Shown here: piece by piece, positions 8,299 to 16,152 of the stretch
Numbering within the stretch: position 1 is the first letter of the stretch
How the letters are laid out: every line of letters starts with the position of its first letter
NCBI GenBank assembly: GCA_035295845.1
Contig: DATGIF010000018.1
Coordinates: 1 to 32,356, forward strand
From: Palsa-892 sp035295845
GTDB lineage: Bacteria; Pseudomonadota; Alphaproteobacteria; Rhizobiales; Xanthobacteraceae
Reading direction: 5' to 3'
Length of the DNA stretch: 32,356 bases
The notes under the pieces: model-generated
Databases searched by the model: none
Told to the model about the DNA's origin: nothing
The model's input: the letters and a program-made list of their open reading frames with translations, nothing else
Program-made: the position numbers and the translations under genes

Positions 8299-8327
8299 AT
8301 GATAAGTACGCCGCCATGTCGGCGCAA
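8299..8327 (-). promoter_or_regulatory. Candidate irr promoter
   Basis: On the - strand TTGCGC (8327-8322) and TATCAT (8304-8299, five of six matches to TATAAT) are separated by exactly 17 bases. A transcript from about 8292 would exclude the longest open-frame starts of irr. I see no Irr box (TTTAGAA-type dyad) in the intergenic region. Confidence 0.5.
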
Positions 8328-8405
8328 CAGCCGATAAGGCCTTGTAACCCTTTGATTCCTCGGAAAAACGCGAGCTTGGAAAGCGCGCCCCGTGCCTTTT
8401 CGGGA

Positions 8406-8411
8406 AAGGAG
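8406..8411 (+). promoter_or_regulatory. fabA ribosome-binding site inside a small hairpin
   Basis: AAGGAG lies five bases before the fabA ATG and decides that start over the internal ATG 19 codons later. The site is partly paired in a possible hairpin at 8395-8409, where CCTTT meets AAAGG. Confidence 0.6.
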
Positions 8412-8416
8412 CCATT

Positions 8417-9007
8417 ATGTTAGGTAAACCCCAAAACCCGGCCGAGGCCGAACCCTCGATCCAGCGGCGTGCGATGAACGAACGTCAGAACAGCTTCAGC
8501 TATGAAGACCTGCTCGCCTGCGGACGGGGCGAACTGTTCGGCCAGGGCAATGCCCAACTGCCGCTGCCGCCGCTGTTGATGTTCGACCGCATATCCGAAA
8601 TCGCCGAGCAGGGCGGCGAGCATGGCAAGGGCCTGATCCGCGCCGAGCTTGATATGAAACCCGACCTCTGGTTTTTCGCCTGCCACTTCAAGGGCGACCC
8701 GGTGATGCCGGGCTGCCTCGGCATCGACGCGCTATGGCAAATGCTGGGCTTTTTCCTCGGCTGGCTCGGCTTGCCCGGCAAGGGAAGGGCGCTGGGCGCC
8801 GGCGAGATCAAATTTTCCGGCCTTGTGCTGCCGACGGTGAAAAAGCTCATTTATGGCATCGATATAAAGCGCGTCATGCGCTCGAAGCTCGTGCTCGGCA
8901 TCGCCGACGGCTGGCTTTCGGCCGACGGCGAAATTATCTATAGGGCCTTCGACCTCAAAGTCGGCTTGGTTAAGGTCGATCAGGCGCTCGAGTCCGCGAA
9001 GGCTTGA
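8417..9007 (+). CDS. fabA: 3-hydroxyacyl-ACP dehydratase/isomerase FabA
   Basis: FabA dehydrates 3-hydroxydecanoyl-ACP and isomerises trans-2- to cis-3-decenoyl-ACP, the branch point to unsaturated fatty acids in the anaerobic-type pathway. The 196-residue protein contains the full active-site block, with catalytic His90 in FFACHFKGDPVMPGC and Asp104 in LGIDALWQ. The 14-residue spacing equals that of E. coli His70 and Asp84. The family core begins at FSYEDLLACGRGELF; the extra N-terminal 25 residues come from the ATG selected by a strong AAAGGAG. It heads the fabA-fabB-fabI set and is divergent from irr, an arrangement I recall as common in Hyphomicrobiales. Confidence 0.96.
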   Translation: MLGKPQNPAEAEPSIQRRAMNERQNSFSYEDLLACGRGELFGQGNAQLPLPPLLMFDRISEIAEQGGEHGKGLIRAELDMKPDLWFFACHFKGDPVMPGCLGIDALWQMLGFFLGWLGLPGKGRALGAGEIKFSGLVLPTVKKLIYGIDIKRVMRSKLVLGIADGWLSADGEIIYRAFDLKVGLVKVDQALESAKA

Positions 9008-9069
9008 AATGAGCGCGCGCCGCCGATTCCGCTGCGGCCGCGATCAACCGATGAAACAAAGAGGATAAG

Positions 9070-10287
9070 ATGCGGCGGGTCGTCGTCACCGGGATGGGCA
9101 TCGTTTCGTCCATCGGCAACAACACCCAGGAGGTGCTCGCGAGCCTGCGCGAAGCGAAGAGCGGCATTTCGCGCGCCGAGGACTACGCCAAGCTTGGTTT
9201 CCGCTGCCAGGTGCACGGCGCGCCCACGCTCGATCCATCCGGCATCGTTGATCGCCGCGCCATGCGCTTTCATGGCGGCGGCACCGCCTGGAATCACGTC
9301 GCCATGGATCAGGCGATCCGCGACGCCGGCCTCGAGGAAAAGGACATCAGCCACGAGAAGACCGGCATCATCATGGGCTCCGGCGGCCCCTCGACGCACA
9401 CGCTCCTCGAGGCTTTCGACACCACGCGCGCCAAGGGTCCGAAGCGCGTCGGTCCCTTCGCGGTGCCGAAAGCAATGTCCTCGACCGCGTCGGCGACGCT
9501 CGCCACCTGGTTCAATATCAAGGGCATCAACTATTCAATCTCGTCCGCCTGCGCCACTTCCAATCATTGCATCGGCAACGCCTATGAGCTCATTCAATGC
9601 GGCAAGCAGGACGTGATCTTCGCCGGCGGCTGCGAGGAGCTCGACTGGACGCTGTCGGTCCTGTTCGACGCCATGGGCGCGATGTCCACGGGCTTCAACG
9701 ACAAGCCGGCGGTCGCCTCGCGCGCCTATGACAAGGACCGCGACGGCTTCGTGATCGCGGGCGGCGCCGGTGTCCTCGTGCTCGAAGAGCTCGATCGCGC
9801 GAAAGCGCGCGGCGCGCGCATTTATGGCGAGATTTGCGGCTACGGCGCCACCTCCGATGGCTACGACATGGTGCAGCCTTCGGGCGAGGGCGCCGTGCGC
9901 TGCATGAAGATGGCGCTCGAGGGCGTGAAGCCGGCCGTCGACTACATCAATCCGCACGCGACCTCGACGCCGATCGGCGACATCAAGGAGATCGAGGCGA
10001 TCCGCGAGGTGTTCGGCAAGAAATGCCCGCCGATTTCGGCGACGAAGTCGCTTACCGGCCATTCGCTCGGCGCCACCGGCGTGCAGGAATCGATCTATTC
10101 GCTCCTGATGATGAACAATGGCTTCATCTGCAAGAGTGCGCACATCGACGAAATCGATCCCGCCTTCGCCGACATGCCGATCGTGCGCAAGCGCGAGGAT
10201 AACAAGAAGCTCGCCTGCGTGTTGTCGAATTCTTTCGGTTTCGGAGGGACGAACGCGACGCTCGTATTCAAGCATCCCGATGCTTGA
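9070..10287 (+). CDS. fabB: 3-oxoacyl-ACP synthase I (KAS I)
   Basis: FabB condenses acyl-ACP with malonyl-ACP and is the synthase that elongates the cis-3-decenoyl-ACP made by FabA. The 405-residue protein has the KAS catalytic triad: nucleophile Cys161 in SSACATSNHC, His296 in NPHATSTPIGD and His331 in TKSLTGHSLGATG, with Lys326 in the same loop. The glycine-rich C terminus SFGFGGTNATL is typical. The start MRRVVVTGMGIVSS matches family starts and has AGAGGA nearby. It follows fabA by 62 bases and precedes fabI by 42, consistent with one transcript. FabB rather than FabF is favoured by the immediate pairing with fabA and by its length. Confidence 0.95.
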   Translation: MRRVVVTGMGIVSSIGNNTQEVLASLREAKSGISRAEDYAKLGFRCQVHGAPTLDPSGIVDRRAMRFHGGGTAWNHVAMDQAIRDAGLEEKDISHEKTGIIMGSGGPSTHTLLEAFDTTRAKGPKRVGPFAVPKAMSSTASATLATWFNIKGINYSISSACATSNHCIGNAYELIQCGKQDVIFAGGCEELDWTLSVLFDAMGAMSTGFNDKPAVASRAYDKDRDGFVIAGGAGVLVLEELDRAKARGARIYGEICGYGATSDGYDMVQPSGEGAVRCMKMALEGVKPAVDYINPHATSTPIGDIKEIEAIREVFGKKCPPISATKSLTGHSLGATGVQESIYSLLMMNNGFICKSAHIDEIDPAFADMPIVRKREDNKKLACVLSNSFGFGGTNATLVFKHPDA

Positions 10288-10329
10288 GCGTCCGGGACGA
10301 GGCGATCGGCAAAACAGGGACGGAATTTC

Positions 10330-11160
10330 ATGCAAGCGCTGATGCAGGGAAAACGCGGCTTGATCATGGGGGTCGCGAACGACCATTCGATTGCCTGGGG
10401 GATTGCGAAGACCGTGGCGGAGCACGGCGCGCGGCTTGCCTTCACTTATCAGGGCGAGGCGCTGGGGAAGCGGGTGCGGCCGCTCGCGGAATCCGTGAAG
10501 GGCGAAATCATTATGTCCTGCGACGTGGAGGATATAGCCACCGTCGACAAGGTGTTCGCCGAGGTCAAGCACAAGTGGGGCGGGCTCGATTTTCTCGTTC
10601 ACGCCGTCGCCTTTTCCGACAAGAGCCAATTGAAGGGCCGCTATGCCGACACCACGCGCGAGAATTTCCAGCGCACCATGCTGATCTCCTGCTTCTCCTT
10701 CACCGAGGCCGCCAAGCGTGCGGCCGCGCTGATGCAGGACGGCGGCTCGATGATCACGCTCACCTATAATGGCGGCTTGCGCGCGATGCCGAACTACAAC
10801 GCCATGGGCGTCGCCAAGGCGGCGTTGGAAGCAAGCGTGCGCTATCTCGCCGTCGATTTCGGCGCGCAAGGAATCCGCGTCAATGCGATCTCGGCGGGGC
10901 CGATCCGCACGCTTGCCGGCGCCGGCATCAGCGACGCGCGCGTGATGTTTGCCTTCCAGCAGAAGCATTCGCCGCTCGGCCGCGGCGTCACCCTCGAGGA
11001 GCTCGGCGGCGCCGGGCTTTATCTCTTGTCGGATCTGTCGACCGGCGTCACCGGCGAGATCCATTTCGTCGATTCGGGCTACAACGTCATCGCGATGCCC
11101 CACCCCGATTCGCTGAAGGAAGAATCCGAGGCGAAGGCGCGGCCCAAAGCGGCGGAGTGA
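10330..11160 (+). CDS. fabI: Enoyl-ACP reductase I (NADH), FabI
   Basis: FabI carries out the last reduction of each fatty acid elongation cycle and is the target of triclosan-type inhibitors. The 276-residue short-chain dehydrogenase fold shows the FabI nucleotide motif GLIMGVANDHSIAWGIA (10-26) and the active-site pair Tyr156 and Lys163 (Y-x6-K) in NYNAMGVAK, with Tyr146 upstream. The end GYNVIAMP and a charged tail are usual for alphaproteobacteria. The first ATG has a GGGA about nine bases upstream; an ATG four codons later is an alternative. It is the last gene of the fab set and converges with the Crp-family gene. Confidence 0.95.
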   Translation: MQALMQGKRGLIMGVANDHSIAWGIAKTVAEHGARLAFTYQGEALGKRVRPLAESVKGEIIMSCDVEDIATVDKVFAEVKHKWGGLDFLVHAVAFSDKSQLKGRYADTTRENFQRTMLISCFSFTEAAKRAAALMQDGGSMITLTYNGGLRAMPNYNAMGVAKAALEASVRYLAVDFGAQGIRVNAISAGPIRTLAGAGISDARVMFAFQQKHSPLGRGVTLEELGGAGLYLLSDLSTGVTGEIHFVDSGYNVIAMPHPDSLKEESEAKARPKAAE

Positions 11161-11167
11161 CGATTGC

Positions 11168-11184
11168 CCCCGCGAGATGCGGGG
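11168..11184. terminator. Hairpin between convergent fabI and Crp-family genes
   Basis: CCCCGC and GCGGGG form a perfect 6-bp stem around GAGAT in the 28-base gap between two converging genes. A clear T-run is missing on either strand, so any two-way terminator role is uncertain. Confidence 0.4.
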
Positions 11185-11188
11185 CCGT

Positions 11189-11881
11189 TCAAATCTCGGC
11201 TTCCGCTTCGAGCTTTTTCTTGTTCTCGATGCAATAATAGCTCGAGAGGCGGCTCACGAGTTTCTGCCGCATCCATTCGTTCAGCGTCCGGCTTACGTTT
11301 TCGCGCGCGACGCCCGCCATCGCCGCGACGTCGCTCTGCGTGATTTTCTGCCGGATCAGCAGGCGCCCGCTGCCGACATCCTGTCCGAACGCTTCGGCAA
11401 GGTGCAGGAGCGCGAGCGCGACACGGCCCTTGATCGAAAGAAAACTCGCGGCGGCCACGATGCTGTTGGTGTCGCGCAGCCGTTGCGCGAGAAGCGTCAG
11501 GATGTAGCGGTTCGTTTCGGGGTGCTCGCGCACGAACTCCTCGAAGACCGTGCGGCTGATGAAGCTGAGTTCGGATTCCCAGATCGACGAGACCGAAGCC
11601 GAGCGCGGTTGCCCGTCGACGATCGCAAGCTCCCCCACGAGCGCGCCCGGGCCGAGAATGGCGAGGATGCGCTCGCTCCCCGCGGGCGAGGCAACGCTCA
11701 CCTTCAGAAGCCCTTTTTCCACATGGTAGCAGCCGTCGCCGGGATCGCCGGCGAGAAACAACATCTGGTCGGGCGCGAGCTTCACCGGCCGCGACCGCGC
11801 GAACAGGCCGTTGGCGAGATTGTCCGGCAGGTGCGAGAAGAGGTGGGCGGCGGAGAGGGCTGAGGGTTTCATAGCGCCCAT
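11189..11881 (-). CDS. Crp/Fnr-family transcriptional regulator
   Basis: A 230-residue regulator with an N-terminal cyclic-nucleotide-binding fold and a C-terminal winged helix. The phosphate-binding-cassette region reads GELAIVDGQPRSA (83-95), close to the cAMP-binding consensus of Crp, including the Arg-Ser pair. The helix-turn-helix is ITQSDVAAMAGVARENVSRTL (180-200). No N-terminal cysteine cluster for an iron-sulfur centre is present, so it is not a classical Fnr. The effector is not known; cAMP is possible from the cassette residues. No Shine-Dalgarno precedes the ATG at 11881 or the next one three codons on. Its short upstream region lies between its start and the pnp terminator. Confidence 0.85.
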   Translation of the reverse strand: MGAMKPSALSAAHLFSHLPDNLANGLFARSRPVKLAPDQMLFLAGDPGDGCYHVEKGLLKVSVASPAGSERILAILGPGALVGELAIVDGQPRSASVSSIWESELSFISRTVFEEFVREHPETNRYILTLLAQRLRDTNSIVAAASFLSIKGRVALALLHLAEAFGQDVGSGRLLIRQKITQSDVAAMAGVARENVSRTLNEWMRQKLVSRLSSYYCIENKKKLEAEAEI

Positions 11882-11888
11882 GAAAAAT

Positions 11889-11903
11889 AGCTTTCAATAA
11901 GCT
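11889..11903. promoter_or_regulatory. Short dyad in front of the Crp-family gene
   Basis: AGCTT-TCAAT-AAGCT is a perfect 5-bp inverted repeat with a 5-base spacer, 8 bases upstream of the regulator's start codon. Autoregulation is conceivable; the dyad is short enough to be chance. Confidence 0.25.
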
Positions 11904-11908
11904 GCAAC

Positions 11909-11937
11909 AACAAGGGCGGCTCATGGCCGCCCTTGTT
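11909..11937 (-). terminator. Intrinsic terminator of pnp
   Basis: A perfect 12-bp stem (AACAAGGGCGGC with GCCGCCCTTGTT) and a 5-base loop stands 26 bases after the pnp stop. T-rich sequence flanks both arms (TTGTTGTTG on the - strand, TTGTTTTAT on the + strand), so it may act in both directions. It insulates pnp from the Crp-family gene. Confidence 0.85.
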
Positions 11938-11963
11938 TTATCGGTTTTGCGGATGCGCTGGCT

Positions 11964-14135
11964 TCAGCCGGCCGCGCCCGCCTGCGGCTCGGCCTCGCTC
12001 CGCTCGCCTGCTTTTTGCTTCGCTTCAAGGTCCTCGCCGGTCTGCTGGTCGACGACCTTCATCGACAGCCGCACCTTGCCGCGGTCGTCGAAGCCAAGAA
12101 GCTTGACCTTGACCTTGTCGCCTTCCTTGACGACGTCCGTCGTCTTGTTGACGCGGCGTTGCGCAAGCTGGCTGATGTGGACGAGCCCGTCCTTGGCGCC
12201 GTAGAAATTCACGAACGCGCCGAAGTCGACGGTCTTCACGACGGTGCCGTCGTAGATCATGCCGACCTCGGGGTCGGAGGCGATCGACTTGATCCACTTG
12301 ATCGCCGCGTTGATCGATTCCGCCTTGGCCGACGCGATCTTGATCGTGCCGTCGTCCTCGACGTTGATCTTGGCGCCGGTCTTTTCCACGATTTCGCGGA
12401 TCACCTTGCCGCCGGTGCCGATCACTTCGCGGATCTTGTCGACCGGGATCTGCATCACCTCGATGCGCGGCGCGTGTTCGCCGAGTTGCGGGCGGGCGGC
12501 GGTGATCGCCTTCGCCATCTCGTCGAGGATGTGGATGCGGCCGTCCTTCGCCTGCGTGAGCGCCACCCGCATGATCTCTTCGGTAATGCCCGCGATCTTG
12601 ATGTCCATCTGCAACGCGGTCACGCCCTTGTCGGTGCCGGCCACCTTGAAGTCCATGTCGCCCAGATGGTCTTCGTCGCCGAGGATGTCGGAGAGCACCG
12701 CGTATTTCTTGTCTTCCAGAATGAGACCCATCGCGATGCCCGCGACCGGGCGGCGGAGTGGAACGCCCGCATCCATCAGCGCGAGCGAAGTGCCGCACAC
12801 CGTCGCCATCGAGGAGGAGCCGTTCGATTCCAGAATCTCCGACACCACGCGAATGGTGTAGGGGAATTCAGTGGCCGGCGGCAGCATCGGGTGCACGGCG
12901 CGCCAGGCGAGCTTGCCGTGACCGATTTCGCGGCGGCCCGGCGCGCCGACGCGGCCGGTTTCGCCGACCGAGAAGGGCGGGAAGTTGTAGTGCAGGAGGA
13001 ACGTCTCTTTATAGGTTCCCTGCAAGGCGTCGATATATTGCTCGTCCTCGCCGGTGCCGAGCGTCGCGACCACGAGCGCCTGCGTCTCGCCGCGGGTGAA
13101 TACCGATGAACCGTGCGTGCGCGGCAATACGCCGACCTCGGCGACGATCGGGCGAACTGTCTTGCCGTCGCGGCCGTCGATGCGTTGGCCGGTATCCAGG
13201 ATCGAGTTGCGGACGATTTCCGCTTCCAGTTCCTTGAAGACGCCGCCCACGGTCTGCGGCGTCGGCGCATCCTTCTTGTCGGCGGCTTCCGCTTCGAAAG
13301 CGGCCTTGACCTTGGCCTTCGCCGCTTCCACCGCCTTGTGGCGCTCTTGCTTGGCGCGGATCGAGTAGGCGGCGCGGAGATCCGCTTCCGCGAGCGCGCG
13401 CACTTTCTTCTCGATCGCCGAAGTATCGGGCGCATTGATCTCGCGCGGCTCCTTGGCGGCCTTCTCGGCGAGCCGGATGATCATGTCGATCACCGGCTGG
13501 AAATGCCGGTGGCCGAACATGACGGCGCCCAACATCACTTCTTCCGCGAGTTCTTTCGCTTCCGATTCGACCATCAGCACCGCTTCGCTCGTTCCGGCGA
13601 CGACGAGATCGAGCTGGCTCTCGGTCATTTCCTCGAGCGTCGGATTCAGCACGTATTCGTTGTTGATGAAGGCGACGCGCGCGCCGCCGATCGGCCCCAT
13701 GAAGGGAGCGCCGGAAAGCGTCAGCGCCGCAGAGACCGCCACCATCGCCACGATGTCGGGATCGTTCTCGAGATCGTGCGAAAGCACGGTGGTGATGATC
13801 TGCGTGTCGCAGCGCCAGCCTTCGGCGAAGAGCGGCCGGATCGGCCGGTCGATCAGGCGCGAGGTGAGCGTTTCCTTTTCGGTCGGGCGGCCTTCGCGCT
13901 TGAAATAGCCGCCGGGAATGCGGCCCGCGGCGAAGAATTTTTCCTGGTAGTTGACGGTGAGCGGAAGAAAGTCGATCCCGGCTTTCGGCTCCTTGGCGGC
14001 GACGACGGTCGCGATCACGGTGGTGTCGCCGTAGGTGGCGAGAACCGCGCCGTCGGCTTGGCGCGCGAGTCTTCCGGTTTCGAGAACTAGGCGACGGCCG
14101 CCCCAGTCGATTTCCTCACGATGAATGTCGAACAT
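11964..14135 (-). CDS. pnp: Polyribonucleotide nucleotidyltransferase (PNPase)
   Basis: PNPase degrades RNA 3'-to-5' with phosphate and is a core member of the degradosome. The 723-residue protein has two RNase PH-like halves, with FFAAGRIPGGYFKREGRPT in the first and the second-half segments GAPGRREIGHGKLAWRA and the MGLI/LSDILGDEDHLGDMDFK block. These are followed by a KH domain (IGTGGKVIREI, about 555-615) and an S1 domain (GTVVKTVDFGAFVNF to KVRLSM, about 625-695), then a short Glu/Ala-rich tail. The frame is open 14 codons further, but MFDIHREEIDWGG is the family start; GGAAAT precedes it. rpsO lies upstream on the same strand, the usual rpsO-pnp order. A structured leader precedes it. 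Confidence 0.97.
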   Translation of the reverse strand: MFDIHREEIDWGGRRLVLETGRLARQADGAVLATYGDTTVIATVVAAKEPKAGIDFLPLTVNYQEKFFAAGRIPGGYFKREGRPTEKETLTSRLIDRPIRPLFAEGWRCDTQIITTVLSHDLENDPDIVAMVAVSAALTLSGAPFMGPIGGARVAFINNEYVLNPTLEEMTESQLDLVVAGTSEAVLMVESEAKELAEEVMLGAVMFGHRHFQPVIDMIIRLAEKAAKEPREINAPDTSAIEKKVRALAEADLRAAYSIRAKQERHKAVEAAKAKVKAAFEAEAADKKDAPTPQTVGGVFKELEAEIVRNSILDTGQRIDGRDGKTVRPIVAEVGVLPRTHGSSVFTRGETQALVVATLGTGEDEQYIDALQGTYKETFLLHYNFPPFSVGETGRVGAPGRREIGHGKLAWRAVHPMLPPATEFPYTIRVVSEILESNGSSSMATVCGTSLALMDAGVPLRRPVAGIAMGLILEDKKYAVLSDILGDEDHLGDMDFKVAGTDKGVTALQMDIKIAGITEEIMRVALTQAKDGRIHILDEMAKAITAARPQLGEHAPRIEVMQIPVDKIREVIGTGGKVIREIVEKTGAKINVEDDGTIKIASAKAESINAAIKWIKSIASDPEVGMIYDGTVVKTVDFGAFVNFYGAKDGLVHISQLAQRRVNKTTDVVKEGDKVKVKLLGFDDRGKVRLSMKVVDQQTGEDLEAKQKAGERSEAEPQAGAAG

Positions 14136-14251
14136 GCGTAATTTCCATGGCTTGCGGAGGATAAAAGCCATGGGCAAGACGGCGAGACGCTCGCCCGCGC
14201 GCTCGCGTAGCGCGCTGGGGAAAGAGCGTCCGGCGATCCTGCCATGGCTTT
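14136..14251 (-). promoter_or_regulatory. Structured pnp leader with mutually exclusive helices
   Basis: Reading the - strand, segment C (AAAGCCATGG, 14251-14242) can pair over 10 bp with segment B (CCATGGCTTT, 14173-14164). B can instead pair over 9 bp with segment A (AAGCCATGG, 14153-14145), whose last GG belongs to the pnp ribosome-binding GGAAAT. Between C and B lie two perfect hairpins: 14215-14197 (7 bp, 5-base loop) and 14195-14181 (GGCGAG-ACG-CTCGCC, 6 bp). B-C pairing would thus close a three-way junction and free the binding site; B-A pairing would mask it. The helices are seen in the sequence; the switching is inference. PNPase autocontrol through its leader is known in E. coli. 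Confidence 0.5.
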
Positions 14252-14267
14252 GTCTTCCGTTGGTTAT

Positions 14268-14319
14268 GCGGCGGTACGCCGCCGCGATCGAGCCGCGCGA
14301 AGCCGGATTGCCCGCGCGG
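14268..14319 (-). terminator. Two GC hairpins just after rpsO
   Basis: Nearest to rpsO, CCGCGCG and CGCGCGG (14293-14299 with 14313-14319) form a 7-bp stem with a 13-base loop. Next, GCGGCG-GTA-CGCCGC (14268-14282) forms a tight 6-bp stem. Neither has a T-run, so they may only attenuate or protect the rpsO 3' end, allowing read-through into pnp. Confidence 0.35.
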
Positions 14320-14325
14320 AATTGA

Positions 14326-14595
14326 CTAACGGCGAATGTTGAGCCGGTCGATCAGCTTCTGATACCGCGCTTCGTCCTTCGACTTCAGATAGTCGAGAAG
14401 TCTGCGCCGCTGCGAGACCATCTTCAACAAACCGCGCCGCGAATGATTGTCCTTGACGTGGGTCTTAAAGTGCTCGGTCAGGTTATTGATCCGTTCCGAG
14501 AGAATGGCGACCTGCACTTCCGGCGAACCACTGTCGTCCTTCTTGGTCGCGTATTCCTTGACGAGCGCCTGCTTGCGCTCCGCGCTTAGCGACAT
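14326..14595 (-). CDS. rpsO: 30S ribosomal protein S15
   Basis: S15 is a primary 16S rRNA-binding protein of the small-subunit platform. The 89-residue product has the family's exact usual length and typical segments: GSPEVQVAILSERINNLTEH, then the conserved loop DNHSRRGLLKMVSQRRRLLDYL and the basic end LNIRR. AAAGGA lies seven bases before the ATG. It follows truB after a 167-base gap, long enough for its own promoter. A TATATT at 14709-14704 is a possible -10, but without a good -35. pnp comes next. Confidence 0.98.
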   Translation of the reverse strand: MSLSAERKQALVKEYATKKDDSGSPEVQVAILSERINNLTEHFKTHVKDNHSRRGLLKMVSQRRRLLDYLKSKDEARYQKLIDRLNIRR

Positions 14596-14762
14596 CGGTT
14601 TATCCTTTTCTGTTGCAAGTTCGAGTGCGGCCGGGCCGGGATGTCGTCCAGCAAGGTCGCGGGTGATACCGCTTCGGCCGTGGCCGGGGGCGGATGCGCG
14701 CGGAATATAAAGGAATTATGTGTCGGCGCCAGCGGAATATCATTCGCGATTTCTCTGCGATT

Positions 14763-15686
14763 TCAACGCGGTAGGTTGAAAATGCGGCGCGGCTTCAGCG
14801 CCCCTTGCGAAATCTCCGCAAGCGCCACCAGAAAACCATGCGTCGAAACCGCGACCATCCCCTCGAGCAAAGGCGCATCGCGTCCGCGCAGGAGAACCGA
14901 CTGCCCGAGGGTGAGCCGGTCGGCATCGGAGCGGCTCACCTGCAACGCCGGCACGGCCTCGAGGCCCGATTCGACCGGCAACAGCGCCGCGGCAAGGTCG
15001 GCGTCTCCGCTCCGGACCCGCCGTTCGAGTTCCGGGAAGCGAAGCGCTTCCTGCTCGCCGAAGGATCCGACCTGCGTGCGCCGGAGTTCGGAAACATGCC
15101 CGAGGCAACCGAGCGCGCGGCCCATGTCGCGGGCAAGCGCCCGCACATACGTGCCCTTGCCGCATTCGGTTTCGAACACCGCGTGGTCGGCATCGGGCGT
15201 TTCGATCAAATCAAGACGATGCACTTCCACCGGCCGCGGAGCGAGCGAAACGTCCTCGCCGTCGCGCGCGAGGTTATAGGCGCGTTCGCCCTCGATCTTC
15301 AGCGCGGAAAAGCGCGGCGGCGTCTGCTCGATTCGCCCCGTGAAACTCGGCAGCAAACGGCGCACTCCCTCCGGCGAAGGCCGGCTTGCGGTTTGCGAAA
15401 GCGGCCGGCCTTCGCAATCGTCGGTGTCGGTCTCCTCGCCCCAGCGCACCGTGAAGCGGTAGGCCTTTCGGCCTTCCATCACGAACGAAGTGGTCTTCGT
15501 CGCTTCACCAAAAGCGATGGGCAACACACCCGACGCAAGCGGATCGAGCGTGCCGGCATGGCCGACTTTCTTCGCGCGGAACAGGCGCTTGAGCGCCGCA
15601 ACCGCCGCCGTCGACGTCTGGCCGACCTCCTTGTCGAGAATGAGCCAGCCGTGAAGGTCGCGTTTTTCGACACGCGGCGCGTTCAT
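14763..15686 (-). CDS. truB: tRNA pseudouridine(55) synthase TruB
   Basis: TruB makes pseudouridine 55 in the T-loop of nearly all tRNAs. The 307-residue protein has the catalytic aspartate Asp48 in the hallmark GHAGTLDPLASGVLP, followed by KAYRFTVRWGEETDTDD, the KGTYVRALARDMG segment and a C-terminal PUA-like region (LTLGQSVLL, GMVAVSTHGFLVAL). The open frame continues far upstream, but the true start is the ATG overlapping the rbfA stop as ATGA; the product then starts with the family-like DLHGWLILDKEVG. The order infB-rbfA-truB-rpsO is the conserved bacterial one. Confidence 0.96.
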   Translation of the reverse strand: MNAPRVEKRDLHGWLILDKEVGQTSTAAVAALKRLFRAKKVGHAGTLDPLASGVLPIAFGEATKTTSFVMEGRKAYRFTVRWGEETDTDDCEGRPLSQTASRPSPEGVRRLLPSFTGRIEQTPPRFSALKIEGERAYNLARDGEDVSLAPRPVEVHRLDLIETPDADHAVFETECGKGTYVRALARDMGRALGCLGHVSELRRTQVGSFGEQEALRFPELERRVRSGDADLAAALLPVESGLEAVPALQVSRSDADRLTLGQSVLLRGRDAPLLEGMVAVSTHGFLVALAEISQGALKPRRIFNLPR

Positions 15687-16093
15687 TCCGATCCCTCGCG
15701 CTTCGATTTGAGATCGCGCGCGACCGCGGGCGAGCGCAGCAAGCGCTCGATCCGGTCCGCCTCGTCGAAGGTCTCGTCGAGGCGGAAGCGCAATTCGGGC
15801 ATGAATTTGATCTCGATGCGCTTGGCGAGCGCGCCGCGCAGCCAACGCTTGTTCTTCTCGAGGGCCGCGAGCACCGCGTCGGTGTCGCGGCCGCCGAGCG
15901 GCATCACATAGACGGTGGCGAGCCTGAGATCCGCGCTCATGCGCACTTCCGGGAAAGTGATGGTGTGCGAGGCGAGCACCGGATCGTGCACGCCTTCGTG
16001 GGCGAATACTTCGACGATCGCGTGCCGCACGAGCTCGCCCACGCGCAACATGCGCTGGCTCGGGCTCGATGTTTTGGAATGGTGCCTGGTCAT
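15683..16093 (-). CDS. rbfA: 30S ribosome-binding factor RbfA
   Basis: RbfA helps mature the 5' end and decoding-region helices of 16S rRNA in late 30S assembly and is needed for growth in the cold. The 136-residue protein has the KH-like fold with the family start SQRMLRVGELVRHAIVEVF, the segment VRMSADLRLATVYVMPLGG and the end ELRFRLDETFDEADRIERLL. The ATG is preceded by GGGGAGA ten bases away. Its stop overlaps the truB start as ATGA, and a 59-base gap follows infB. The Lys/Arg/Glu tail after the fold (SPAVARDLKSKREGSE) is short. Confidence 0.95.
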   Translation of the reverse strand: MTRHHSKTSSPSQRMLRVGELVRHAIVEVFAHEGVHDPVLASHTITFPEVRMSADLRLATVYVMPLGGRDTDAVLAALEKNKRWLRGALAKRIEIKFMPELRFRLDETFDEADRIERLLRSPAVARDLKSKREGSE

Positions 16094-16152
16094 CTCGTAA
16101 CGTCTCCCCGGGTTGGAACCGAGCGACAGACGTCAATGGCGAATGATTGAGT

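Noticed and set aside
8199..8327. Longer Irr starting at 8327, 8300 or 8231
   Set aside because: A good promoter lies at 8299-8327, which excludes the first two. The extra residues show no Irr-like sequence. The 8231 start remains possible.
9535..11103. A 522-codon open frame on the - strand across fabB and fabI
   Set aside because: It spans two firmly identified genes and their spacer, and its sequence looks like antisense translation.
16100..16133. ACGTCT/AGACGT inverted repeat between infB and rbfA
   Set aside because: A six-base match across more than 20 bases is expected by chance and has no T-run.
15687..16136. N-terminal extension of the truB frame across rbfA
   Set aside because: The rbfA product in another frame is clearly real, and TruB homology begins at the ATG overlapping the rbfA stop.
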